Assembly (NCBI GenBank): GCA_013400155.1
Contig: VXBM01000016.1
Coordinates: 66,810 to 130,809, forward strand
Length of the DNA stretch: 64,000 nucleotides
Origin: Helopsaltes ochotensis
Taxonomy: Eukaryota; Chordata; Aves; Passeriformes; Locustellidae
Reading direction: 5' to 3'
Below, piece by piece: positions 12,774 through 25,000 of the stretch. Numbering within the stretch: position 1 is the first letter of the stretch; each line of letters starts with the position of its first letter. Below the pieces are notes generated by a model. It did not search any database. It was not told the origin of the DNA and saw only the letters and a list, made by a program, of their open reading frames with translations. The position numbers were made by a program, and so were the translations under genes.

Positions 12774-12795
12774 TACATGTCATATATGACATGTA
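12774..12795. repeat. 22-bp perfect palindrome
   Basis: The two 11-base arms beginning TACATGTCATA are exact reverse complements with no spacer. This could form a small cruciform or bind a dimeric factor, but nothing else in the sequence supports a function. Confidence 0.85.
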
Positions 12796-14490
12796 CCCAT
12801 CTCTAAGATCTACAGAAAGCCTTAGAGCTTGGCTCAGCACCTTTCATTTTAAATGTATGAAGCAACTTCCAACAAGGTTCAAATTCACAGCCAGAAATGC
12901 CTTGTCATGAGGAATTGAGCAGAAAAACCAAGGCAAAAGCTCCTGTATGTGGGAGGTAGGTATGAAAGTAAATCTCTGCTGTTTTCAGCCAAGGGAGAGC
13001 TGGGTACCTGCCACTTTGCAAACCCACAGATTTCTGAGATTATCCTCTGATGAGCAGACGTTTTCTTTAAATAACACGCTGCAAATTAACAGTTCTCAGA
13101 AAACTCTTCTGAAAAAGTGCCTCACAAAGTTTCTTCTTTAACCCTTAATGGAGCAATAAGAAAGGAAGGCCCTGATGCCATGATTACCAGCAGGGGTAAT
13201 AATCTCATGTGGCGATGTAAGTGTGGAAGATGCCATGCTTGCCATGTTGGAGACAGTGGATAGATTTTTTGAGCTCAGAGGCATCTGATTAGAGCTATTA
13301 TCTCCATTTCAATGCAATTTTCAAGATGTTTTATATTTTATTTGCTGTTACAAATGAGTATAAACACAAAATATGCCTGTGAAATAAAAATCAGGGCAAA
13401 CTCTTGGTTTTTTCCCCCTCTTTGTCACAATGGATTTGTTGAAATATTAAAACAAAAACGAGCACCTAAGTTGTACAATTCACAGAATCTCACATAAGTT
13501 GACAAGTTTGTTTTCACTAGCTGCTTTGAAATTTTAAACTTTTCAGAATGGACCTTTTCGGGCAAACAAGAACTTCTATTTCCTTATGAAAAATGTTTCA
13601 CTGAAAGCATGATACAATGGAGAAGTGGCTAAAACTGCATTTTTTTAAATGGAAACATTTTGCATTTTTGCAAACCAAAGCAAACTAGTATCTCCCAGAG
13701 AAAGAAGAAAGAACTCTGCAGGTAAATCAGTGTAATTCCATATATTTCAATGAAGCAATGTGAACAATGCTGGCAGCAAATTTTGTCCCTTTTGTGTCTA
13801 AAGCAGAATTTCCAGTCAAAAATAGGTTGAAGCTTGGCTCTGTTAATACATCTTTCATGTCTCCTTACACTTTTTCTCTGCATCAACCACAGTTAGAACT
13901 CCCTCTTGGACTATAATAATCATGTACTTCATCATAACCTTGCTGTTGATTCTTCTCAATATGTTGTATAATATTACCACTTTCTTTAATTGAAACACCA
14001 TTTAACCTTTTCAAAAAATTTCATGGGCACTTACTCTGTCTGAGGAAGATTCCTGCACCATCTTTTTCAGTGTTGCCACAATACTTTTAATTTAAAAACA
14101 AGTTCAAATTAAGTTAAGGTTTTCTCACTTATTCCTTTCACTTTCTCCCATTTTGGTTGTTCACTTGAGTGACTGTGGGCAGGAGCTCCTTTGTTTGTTA
14201 ACTTTTTCTCTGTGATCATCTATCTCATGGACCACTTTCCAATGTCTGTGTCTCACAGACTGTCACTACTCCATCACCTACAAGACAAGACTCACTGTTG
14301 TGTAATTCTACTGGGCTGTTAAGTTTCATTCCCTGTGGAATTTATTTTCTGTATTCTCTCTTTCATCAGGTTTTTCCTTCATACCAGCAAAGCACCTAAG
14401 TCCAAGGTGTTTGCCAGTGCTCTTCCACTGAGTTTTGGAGTAATTTACTAGCACAAGTGGCAGTGGAATGCTGTCCCTAATTGAAAGAGA

Positions 14491-14534
14491 TATGTAAGTC
14501 TACCTATTCTTGTATGTAAGTCTACCTATTCTTG
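14491..14534 (+). repeat. Two perfect copies of a 22-bp unit in tandem
   Basis: The unit starting TATGTAAGTCTACC is present twice without mismatch (14491-14512 and 14513-14534). Perfect identity suggests a recent duplication, either by slippage or as an assembly artefact. Confidence 0.9.
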
Positions 14535-16427
14535 TAGAAAGGCAAGAGGATGAAGAGCTGCTGTCAAATGATGTGTGTTGTCAAAAGTCTGAGCTGTGGC
14601 AATAAAATTTGTTCTTCCAAAGCTGTTTCCTTGATTGCTTCCCACGTTCAAAGACACACAGCTGAAAAATAACGTAAAAATAACAATTGTCATAAGAAGA
14701 AAATACTTTGACAAAGGAATACCTTCTTGTAACATGGTCATAGCGTATTGCTAATAACAGGACAGCACTTTTTAAAAGATTTCCTTGGAACTGGATTGTC
14801 ATAAGCTCTGAGCACCTCTTGAGTCTGAAGGCCTCAAGATACTTTTGGGAAATGTGCAAGTGGAGTAATTCAGGGCTTTAGGCTGTAAAGGGGGAATGGA
14901 GAGAGGTTAGAAGAGTCTTTTGCCCAGGTACATTTCAGTCCAGGTACCAAAGATTACTCTTACTATACTACCCTGCTCCTTGGAAAATTGGTCCAGGAAA
15001 ATAGGAACTGAGGACTTCTGAGAACCCCTTGAATATTTTGTTTTAGTACTTGCTAGGATGCTGATGGAATCCACAGTCTTTGTTCCTCTGTATATGAGAT
15101 AAATCTGGATATAGATATGGATCCATTCTTCACAGCACTATTGGCTCTCAACTCAATTTTTGGTCTCTTTTGTGCTAGTTTTGTCTTCAGTATCTCCTGC
15201 TATTAGAATCACTATCTGCTGGCATTTTTCCACTACATTCTCTAATAGGAAGCTTCCTTCATGTTATTTTCTGTGCCTTTTAGATGTAAGAGGTGGGATG
15301 AGGAACTTCACTTTGCAATAGGTGTACCCTGGGGACCTCTGATACAGTCATAGTTAGCATCTGAAATAAAAAGAATCTGAAGCAGAAAACCAGGGGGAAA
15401 AAAAAAGGAAAACAAAAATTCTATACTTACTGTATTTAGCATCAGTTGTACTGCAGCTGCAATTATCCTCAAGAGTACATTAGAAATCTTGGGACATTGA
15501 ATTACAAACGCATAATTCAGGCCCATTCTTGTACAGGAGACTCACTGTAATATTTGCATATTAATATTCCCAAATCTCATCACAGCTTCAGTTTATTGAA
15601 AATGGCTAGCTCTCTGGAAGAAAAACTAGATGCTATTTCTATGTAAATATTTATTCCAAGATATATATCCTTTATGTAGAAACAATCAGGAAAACAAAAC
15701 ATTCAGTGAATTTTCTAATAATAGAAAAACCCAAGAGAAGCAAAGGGTTTGTCTTTTCCAGGGGAATCAGAGTCCTGAGAGCAAGACCTTTATTTGTTAT
15801 TCCTGTCCAATGTCCAGTGTTAATGGTTGTTAGCAGCAAAGTGTACATTGATATCATCTGGTTCTTACTCAAAAAAACCCCTCCCCGCTCATTCAACACA
15901 ACATATGGAAAAAATCCTGCATTTCAATGGTGGTGAGGTATACCTTTGTCAAAAACTACATTAAATATGCATCATCAGGGTTTCAAAGATGCCCTTCACT
16001 GAAAAATCCTAGAGTACTTAAAAAAAACATGAATCCTTGCATCCATCTCCATGGGATGCCCCTTTACCTTGGTAAGGCCAGAGCCAATAAGAGTCAATCA
16101 GTTCCAGCTTCACCAGACTTCTTGTAAATTATCTTTCAAACTAGCATAGAGAAATAGGATCATCTATCATAATGTACCTTAGTTTGAATGAAGAAGACTT
16201 CAGAAAATTAATTTACTAAGGTACTCAAGATAGAACAGAGAAACTTTAGGTAGCAATAAGTTTTATTTTATTTAATAGGACAAACTCATCTCAGTAACAA
16301 GAGACACTGCCTGAGCTCATTTCTTTGCCTGTAGATCTTCATCAAGCTCCCAAACGAGCCAGGTCAATAGGAATAGACACATTTTTTGATATAAAGCCCC
16401 TCTTCATTTATAGTTTTCATAACTCAA

Positions 16428-16520
16428 GGCTACATTGTATAGGGCTTTGAGCAACCTGGGCTAGTGGAAGGTGTCCCTGTCCATGGCAGGGATGTCAGAA
16501 CTAGATGTTAAGAAGACCTT
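16428..16520 (+). repeat. CR1 LINE 3'-terminal scrap, plus strand
   Basis: A short fragment of the CR1 3' region: GAGCAACCTGGGCTAGTGG, then a GTGTCCCTG...CCATGGCAGG segment and GAACTAGATG, in the order found in CR1 3' ends. The final part that would carry the terminal repeats has decayed. It is too short to assign a subfamily. Confidence 0.75.
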
Positions 16521-17786
16521 GAGAGATTTTGTTGTGAAGATCTTATTCTTTGGATAACAATCATGCCAGACAAATGCAAAACTCCTTTACTTGCTTGTAG
16601 TGAAATCTCCCATTATTTCTTAGGCTTTTACCTATCCAACACAATAGACCCTACTTTTGAAGGCTTTTTTTTTTTTTTTTTAATTACAAAGGATTGTGCA
16701 AACTGAACAATAAATTGTCTAAAACCTTTTGTAAACAACTGTGAAACACCTCTGCCATCTACTCTAGTTGAAAGATGAGAACGTCAAAGATCTTAAATTC
16801 AAGTTCACTTGAAATCCGTATCCTTTGTCTGCAGCGGTTTCAGCTCTTTAGCTCTAATTATGCAGCTTTTTACTTTAAAAATACTTCATTGTTTTATTTG
16901 TGTATGCCACTTTGTGTTGTATTAAAGAGAAGAAAGCCAAGTTACACAGAAAATCTACAGTGATTAGTTTTAGTCTTGAGACACGTTCACAAACAAAGTG
17001 CACACAGCTGTAATAACAGCATGTATTATTTTATTGTTTCACTTCCATGGGCAGTCACCCCAGCAACCTGAAATTCATGCCCCATTACTCTCATTTAGTA
17101 TGATATTGAGGTGGTTTTGATGCATCTTTTGCTCAGGATGGCCAAGAAAACAAATAAAGCAAATGAGTTCTTTACATGCTTAAGAGAATTCCAGATGAAT
17201 AAAACACAGAGCAGTCTCTGTACTTCATTAAAGTTAACAAATGTGCTGTGGGGAAAAAAGAGAGAGACTAGAGAAAGAGTCAAGCAAAGGAAAAGAGAAA
17301 AATGTTGCCGCAGAATCTTAACACACCATCATATGAAGGGAAAAATCACCTTGCTTTAGCCTCTCTAGCTTTCTTTTCCCCTTTCTTGTTCTAAAATTAG
17401 ACGCATCCATTTCAAAGGAGCCATCTGGGCAATCCTAGGGAAAGCAAGAGAGACCAGACCCGACATTCTCTGAAACTCAGTCAACCAGAGGAAAAGTATT
17501 TTCTTTCTCCTTCTTTTTTCTGATTTGAGGAATAAAGCAAAGAGAGTCAAGAGAAACTCCTATTGTGAAGCATAATAGGGAATGTCATTGCAGCTTTTCC
17601 TGAGATGATTCAAGGAGCTTTTTCTACCAGCATGCATCTGCATTTGCTTTATAACAGAGAGTAGCAGCCACTAGGTTGAATGCTTAACATAAGTCTGTGA
17701 TTCAGAAAGTGACCTCCATTCAGAAAAAATACTGAAGCTTAAACTCTGCTATGTTTATGGTTTCTCTGTTAGGTGTACTCTCACCT
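16521..17786. other. Unique AT-rich DNA, no gene seen
   Basis: Holds only a 17-base T run at 16665-16681. I see no gene or recognisable repeat otherwise. Confidence 0.55.
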
Positions 17787-17885
17787 CTAGTACTGTGAAC
17801 AGTTTAGGGCAGGAAAATATGAGAAAGCTTTTAGAAAGAATCCAAAGAAGGGCCACAAAGGTGTTGAAGGGTCTCCTGAGGGGAA
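17787..17885 (+). repeat. CR1 LINE internal scrap, plus strand
   Basis: About 100 bases matching the middle of the CR1 reverse-transcriptase C-terminal region. TAGTACTGTG is followed by a diverged segment and then GAATCCAAAGAAGGGCCACA and AAGGTGTTGAAGGGTCT, corresponding to the L-E-R-I-Q-R-R-A-T-K motif. The match stops sharply on both sides. It may belong with the scrap about 1.3 kb upstream only by coincidence, since that piece is from the 3' end and lies 5' of this one. Confidence 0.7.
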
Positions 17886-18974
17886 GCCATATGTGTTGTT
17901 GATGAGGTCACTTGGTCTGTTCACCCAGCAGCAAGAGACACTGATGGGAGACATCATTGCAGTCAATAACTTCCTCATGGGTTAGCTTATGTTTATATTT
18001 TTCTCAATTTCTCTTTTTTTTGCCTCTCAGCAGTTCATATTAAGAAAGTATTTTTCTTTGAATCATTCATATTTTAAAATATTTCCTTTATTTTTTTCCT
18101 ACAAATATTTCAAGTTCCCTTCCAGCATCAATAATCATCATTACCCATGAATCGGAGGTCCCTAATTCTGCCCTTCCTGTTCCCCCCTTTTCTTTGAGCA
18201 TCGTTCCTCATGCTAAGTCTAGCCCATGTCATTTTAACTGTACTCATCATCTGTTTCTGATCTGCCTGTGCTGGCTCCTCCATTTCCTTCTGCACTAGAG
18301 CAGCTGCTGGGCTTAGAGACTGTCAGTGACTTTAATTTTTTTATTATGTCAATGTACACTATTTCCTGCTTATCCAAGAAAAATTTCATATGCCACCACG
18401 CTGCCTAGAGCTCCAATGAATTTAAGTACATCTGGGGAATTTCATAATCCTCTGTAGACTGTTATAAGCTGAAATAGCTTAACCTTTATCAGTTCTCAAT
18501 ACCTTGCTGTCTATTTCTTTTACGGGCTTAGTTACACATTAAAAAACTTGCTATCAATATTGACCTCCTAGACACTTCAGTATTGATCTTCTTTCAAACT
18601 CAGAAATATTCATTTTGTAGGTTCTTAAACTTTAACATACTACCAGGTTTCCAATATTACATAGACTTCTGATGCTAGTGATATTTTTATTTAAAATCTA
18701 TACCATAATTTTTTTTAGGAATGATCATACTAATTATCTGCAAAGTCATAATTATCTTGAGCCAGTGCTATTTGTGTGTTGTTTTTAACTAGTTAAAGAA
18801 AAAACAATAAAATGTATGGTATAGAACAAAATACTGTCTTTATTAGCAGGATTACCTATTTTTTTCCTGTTGCTTAGCAGTTTGAATTGTAAGATCAGTA
18901 AGTATTTTAAGAAGGAAATAAAATAAAAGCCATTCCAGTTCACTGACGTGGAAAATCAGCTACACGCTGTACCT
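17886..18974. other. Unique AT-rich DNA, no gene seen
   Basis: No recognisable gene or repeat. It contains several T-rich runs. Confidence 0.55.
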
Positions 18975-19050
18975 AAAATTGCAGAGTTAGTGGTAGAGCT
19001 CAAGGCTTCCAAATTCTCATTGTGTCTCCATGAGGTGTGCTGCCTCTTGT
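18975..19050 (+). repeat. MIR-like SINE fossil (3' half)
   Basis: GCAGAGTTAGTGGTAGAGCT followed after about 40 bases by GTGTGCTGCCTCT has the order and spacing of the 3' half of MIR, an ancient tRNA-derived SINE of amniotes (the GGCAGAGC... and ...CACGCTGCCTC blocks). It is heavily diverged, and the call is by eye. Confidence 0.45.
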
Positions 19051-22000
19051 GCTGGCACATCATTGCTCTCCCTGTTACAGAACCTCGGCTCTTGTGAGGT
19101 ATAATTTCTCATGAATGCCTCTGATCATTTTGTGGTAGTGAGTATCCAAACGTGGTATAAAGAAATGGAAGGATACACCCAAAGAAAAGGTAACTGATGT
19201 ATTAGCTTGGAAGGCACCCAGCTCCTGAGAGAAGTGGTTTGCTTTTGTTTGCCTTTTTTTTTTTAATTAGGAAAGAAAATCTGTGTGTCTTCAAAACAAA
19301 AATGTGCTGAAAATGAGCGAAAGAAAGGACAGAGCTCATAGGAATGAAACATATTTAGCTATAAAAAGAGCAACATACATAAAAATTTTCAGACACATTA
19401 GATAACTCCCCAGGATCATTTAGTATCACACACACATACTTGTATCACCCTGGCTAGAGGAAGAGTGACTGGTACTAACTATAGGCAATGTGACATACAT
19501 TTAGGAAGAACTGATTCCAGGAGAGAGATGTGATTTCTGTTCAGGGATCAATGTTTTTTCCTCAATGATGTGTGAGCATACTCTTCATTTGCGTCTTAGG
19601 TGCAAATTGTGTTCCAAACTCCTAATTAATTCTGTAGGATGTTTCTGGTTTGTTTCCTTTATCTCGCCCCCTCCTGTCAGCTGACATTGCACGTTGAGAG
19701 CCAAGATAGTTTTCCAGAGATGAGGGTGATGCTCATTGTTTTGGAAACTGGCCAGGATCCGTGGTGGCTAACAGAGACACAGGATCATTCTAATGGCTTT
19801 TAAAGCCTTATTTTAGAGACAGGAATCACAAGACTTCCTGTTTATCTTGCTTTTTGTGTTTTCGTGCAACATGACTCACTGCCAGCTCTACCAGCTGAAA
19901 CTGAGTGTAAGATGCCCTCTGACCTTGTTGAAGAAAAAGATACTTGTTTTCCCCTGCAAACAGCATGGGGGATGTATAAGACCAGTGAAAAGATGGTAGC
20001 ATAAACTTGCTATCATATCTGCGCTGTTGTGGTCTAGCAAATATGAGTAATTATATCTGCAAAGATACAGCAGTGTGGGCGTCAAGGTGTGTCAGCAGGC
20101 AGCATATGAGTGCTTTGGAGCTAAAGGCTGTGTCATACCTGTGACTTACATTTGTGACTCTAGGACAGTAAATACTTTTGTGCAATTATGCTATTGTGTG
20201 CCATTGTAAATCTACCCTCACAGGACTCTTGGGCAAAAACACTGTTCTGGATTTCTCTATATTTAGACATTAATCGACAGATGTTCATTTGTGAGTTAGT
20301 TGCTCTGGCTATGTGGTTAGTCTCACCCATGTTAGCCAAATAGTTCAGGAGAGAATTAATGACAAGGGTACCAGGCTTCTTCTTGCAAGAAGACTGTGCC
20401 CAGCTAGCTCATGCATAAACATCTGTGTGGGCAACATCTGCTTTTACTCAGATGATTCTCATCTAAGCTCTCTCTTTAAAGATACTGCTTTGTATAACAA
20501 TGAATGTACTTTTTATATAAACATAATTTGTAATCTTGATTTGTAACTTTATCTGAATTCTCAATATAGACAGATTTAGACAAAGGTACCAGGAGAAACT
20601 CATGCCAGAAGCGGTGCTCTCAGAACTTATCTTCTGTAGGATTAATTGACAATAGTGCTGTCACCCCCTTAAATGTAAAGCCTAATCTGTGTTAAATCTC
20701 CATATTGTCTGCTGGGTCTTTGAAAAAAGGATGTCATGGAAATTTGAAAAGGAATTTTCCTTTTATCTGTTTTTGCAGTAACTAGAAGCTTTTCCTTCTC
20801 TTCTACCTCTTTCCTTCTGCAAAGACACACAAAACTTAAGTTATTGTTCCTAGAGCAGAGTGTTTCATTTTTGTGTGTGTGCAGTACATACTGAATTGAA
20901 AATCCTTACTGGTGTTCCTGTGCTTGTGGGAAGCATACTCCAGACACATTTCATTACTGTGGATCTGTACTTGAACCTTACTGGGGTTCTCTGCAGACGC
21001 AATTTAAGCTCAGACATGACGGACCCAGATTTCACAAACGAGGGGAGACTGCCTGGGCTCTGCAGGGCTCTTCATGAGAATAAATTTACCTCTGAGATGA
21101 AAGTGACTAAGGTGGGCAGGGTGCTCAAATGAACTAATGAAATAATTAAGGCCTCATGGGAGTAGTAGGACACCACCTGTAAGCGAGTTAAGCACAATGT
21201 GCAATTCAGTAGGGATGCATTTCTCCAGACAAAGAGAAAAAATTGTGCAAAATTTGTACAAAAATAATTTTTAGATAAATGGGAAAGGTAATTTACGTTC
21301 CAGGGTTTTCCTGTTGTCACATTATCCATCACAACTTTCAGTTCAAGGCTCTGATCTGCTTTTATTTCATTGCTAGAGTAAAGCATGCCTCTTTCCCAGG
21401 TGAACTCTCACATGTCCATTATTCTTTCTGTGCAATATGAAGATCAGTTCCTGAATGTGCAGTGAAGAGCTGAAATCTGTGGTGTGGGAATGACAGAAGG
21501 CAGGCAGTGTCAGAGATCTTGTTGGTATTCTCCACTTTCAGGAGAGGAAAACTTTGCCAAGTCATGTGAATTACTACATCAAAAATTCTGGCTGTTGTAC
21601 TTCTTATCTCTCCTGTGGCTTTGGGAGAGAAGTGCATTTGCAGGAAGGAGTGAAAGAACGCAAAATTATGCAGTGGCCAAAATATTACACATCCACATAG
21701 TTTCTTTGGAGATCTGTGAGAAAAAAAAGTAGAGGAAGGAGGCAATCTGAGATGTCTAAAACTCACTTGTTTTGCCACTCATTGTATTGTGTGACTTGTA
21801 AGAAAGTGAAGTTTAGCCTATTTCTAAAGTAATTAGATGTTAAGACTCTGGGCTGAGGCTGCCTATTTGATTAGATTTACATGGTAATAATGTGATGGTA
21901 GCAGTGTCTGGTTTTGAGTGTGGGATCAGAAGTCTGGCTAATTTGACATTGCCTAGGAGACCTGTTCTACTGAAGCAGAGAGGATATGCATTAGTATGAA

Positions 22001-25000
22001 GCTATAGGGTGAATCAGTTTTAGAGACATGCCTAATACTCCTGCCTGTTCCTGGTCTGCCTTTGAACATCTTCCAATATTTTCATTTTCCTGTATTTTCA
22101 TTTTTCCTCCTACCTGAGAGAAAGTGATGAGGGGAGGGAGGCAGCTGAATTGCATGAAACCCCATTATCAGTCTGGGATTCCATTCTAGGCAAAGGCACA
22201 TCTCAATTTTATTTCTAACCTTCCCTGCAGATACTTTCTGTTTTACCTGAAAACCACCTGAGAGAGTTTCTTGCTTTCAATCTAAATAACGTGTGCACCC
22301 ACCAAGAGAACGGTAGTTGGAGAAAGACATTCCAGTGCTGCCCACATTATTAAGAAAAATGTCACCACAACCCCCCTAAACACATTCCTTGAATTACAAA
22401 AGCTAAATGTACACGACATCTATTATGAATGAACTATTTCCTGTGGAAATGCTAGGAAATCCAAGAGAGATTAGCCTCAGTAATGGAGTTAAAATCAAGC
22501 TAATTTGTTTGTGTGGTTATTGGCAAGTCAAAAATCTCCTTCACAGTTTTGTTAGGCAGAGGGGTGGAGAAAGTGTGTGTGTTAGGCTCAGAGGCAATCA
22601 ATGTAAATTTGTTTTTACCAATGAAGCTGGTTCTGCTGAGCAAAATGAGTTATGTTCCCAGCTGTGGGGCTGAATCTGAGTCCAGTGCAGCCAAAGGTCT
22701 GCAATAAAATGGTTTGGGTCTGTGGAAGTATAAGATGAGAAAGAGTAAAGAGGGCTGCAAACAGTTCTGGAGCTACATGAGGATACACTAAATATAGAGG
22801 GAAAAGTAGGAAACACTTGTGCTTCTTTACTGTGTCTGACGTGTGCCTGGCAACCTAGGAAATTATGATCAGAACTGTGAGAAAACAATCCTCATTTTGC
22901 AGTTTTTCAACTTAAAGTGAAATATTAGTGTCTCTAGAGCTGCTTTTCTTCGGCTACCCCTTCTGTCCTTTCTGGCATTTGCCTTCCCTTCAGACACTAT
23001 TGCCCCTTCCTGTTTTCAGCCACTCTTTAAAACATCTCTTTCTTCATGCTCTTTCCACCCACTGCATGCTTCCCATGATCAGTCAGTCCCACCAGTCCCC
23101 ATCTCTTCTCTCTGCTATCTGAGCTGTCTCGTTCATGTTCCTTCCTTCATGGCATCTGAGATTGGAGACCAAAATCACTGAATCCTCCATCCCACAGAAC
23201 CTCCTTGTAGCTTTTTTGTTGACTTCGATAATTGTGAGTGGAAATAATTTGCTGAGATACGGGACGCATGATGAGAGAACCTGTGGATTTTCTTGTCTGC
23301 TAAAATGTCTCTTATATAACTTCATCTTCACACTAATAGGGTTTTCCACTTCAAATTTTGAATTCACTTGGAAAATAAGTTCATTCTTTAAATGAAAATC
23401 CTGAAGCAATGTACAGCCTTTCACTTCAAGTGCAAATATATTATTAGTTATGGTTTCCACTGTTAAAAAGCTGAAAATAAGTGTATGTAATGGAGAGCTA
23501 GACAACTGGGAGAGGACTTGTCTGAGCAGTAGAAGGTGTCTGGTAGATCTCCATTTGAGGTCTATGTAGACTCATACCGTGGGCAGTGGAGAGAGACAGT
23601 AATTTTAATATCACTATTGATCTTAAAATAGATATTTAAAATAGGTCACACTCATTTACGATGAGTCACACCTTAAATGTACCTGTTTCTTTCCATTAAC
23701 TATAAAGCAAACCTGGAGTGACTAGCTCTGAGGTTGACACCTACAATGTGGATGTCTAAAGTTAGACAAAATGAATCCCACTCTGTCATCTTAAACACTC
23801 ATCATCATGTGTAATTTTTTTCCTTTTTATTAAAAATAAAATTCCAAAGCAGAGCAACATTTTGAGGTAAAAAAAGAAAACATTTCAGCTTGAAACTTCC
23901 AACAAAAAGATTGTGTTGAAATTTTATAATTGTCTCAAATTTTCGTGTTGAATTTTATAAAGTTCAGTCTTGACAAAACTGCATTTAATGAAGAAAGCTT
24001 TTGAAATGAAGAATGTGACCTGATTCTCCCTGTCATAAAATAGAGTGTTCCACCCTACTTGTTCCTGGGTGTTTGTGTTAACGCAGCCTCATTGGGTCCA
24101 ATTTGTGTCAGAAGGGGTGGCAATTTCATGACCAAGTCACAAAGACCTGGGCTAAGAATTGCCAAACAATTTCACGTGTATTTGGCTCTGTTGTCAGGTG
24201 GCAATAACTTCTGGTCACTACTGAACTGGTCTTAGTTTGTACCAGTGGCCTAGAAGACAAAAGAAAATTTATTTCCAGTTCTTTAATCCATCCAGTTCAG
24301 CAAAATAGCCTTGTATCAAAATATATCATTTATTTCTTTATACCTACCTGGCAGGAGGGTAACTATGACAAACAACCTTCAAGACCAGTAGGATGTAGTA
24401 ATATGGAACAATTTAAGCATAATGGAGCTCAGAGCTTTCCAATACTGGGAGACGACAGGTTTTGGAAGGTAAGATATAAAGTGAGGAACAATTCTGTCTT
24501 ATCCTCAGCCAGCCGTCACTGTCTGTAAACATCCTACCTATTCATGTTTGCTGGCTGAAGGGGGATTTTCAGGGCACTTTGAAACCTGCATTAAAACCGT
24601 CTTAGACTTTGAAGAGGCCTAAGGTAATTTTCTTCTGCCTGCTGTGACTTTCTTTTCCATGTCATAAAATTGACTGATAGAAACGTAATTTCTGAATTTC
24701 AACCTGCATCCCTTATCTTGGCCTGTAGTAAACCTGAAAAGTGTATCCTGGTGTGGGGAGCAACTGTAACTCCATTCATTACCCTATATGGTCCTTTTAC
24801 ATTTGTCCATTAACACCTTCACCATTTATCTTTCCATGTCAGACTGAACGAGCTGAAAGAAATCAATCTCTCTTTGTAAGTGCTGAATATTTTTTCCCCA
24901 GTAAAGTACTTCTCTAAAAACAGGTTGCGTTGAACAACAGGGAAGTTGAGATTTGTCATCACTAAGGTCAATAACAAATTCTCCATTGGATCAGTCGTTC

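Larger units (their letters stand above)
12412..16427. other. Unique AT-rich DNA, no gene seen
   Basis: Holds a 22-bp perfect palindrome (12774-12795) and a 22-bp tandem duplication (14491-14534), listed separately. Open frames are all under 93 codons and unlike known proteins. I recognise no interspersed repeat. Confidence 0.55.

Noticed and set aside
23083..23505. 140-codon open frame, minus strand
   Set aside because: No recognisable motif, and overlapped by a plus-strand frame of similar quality. Taken as chance.
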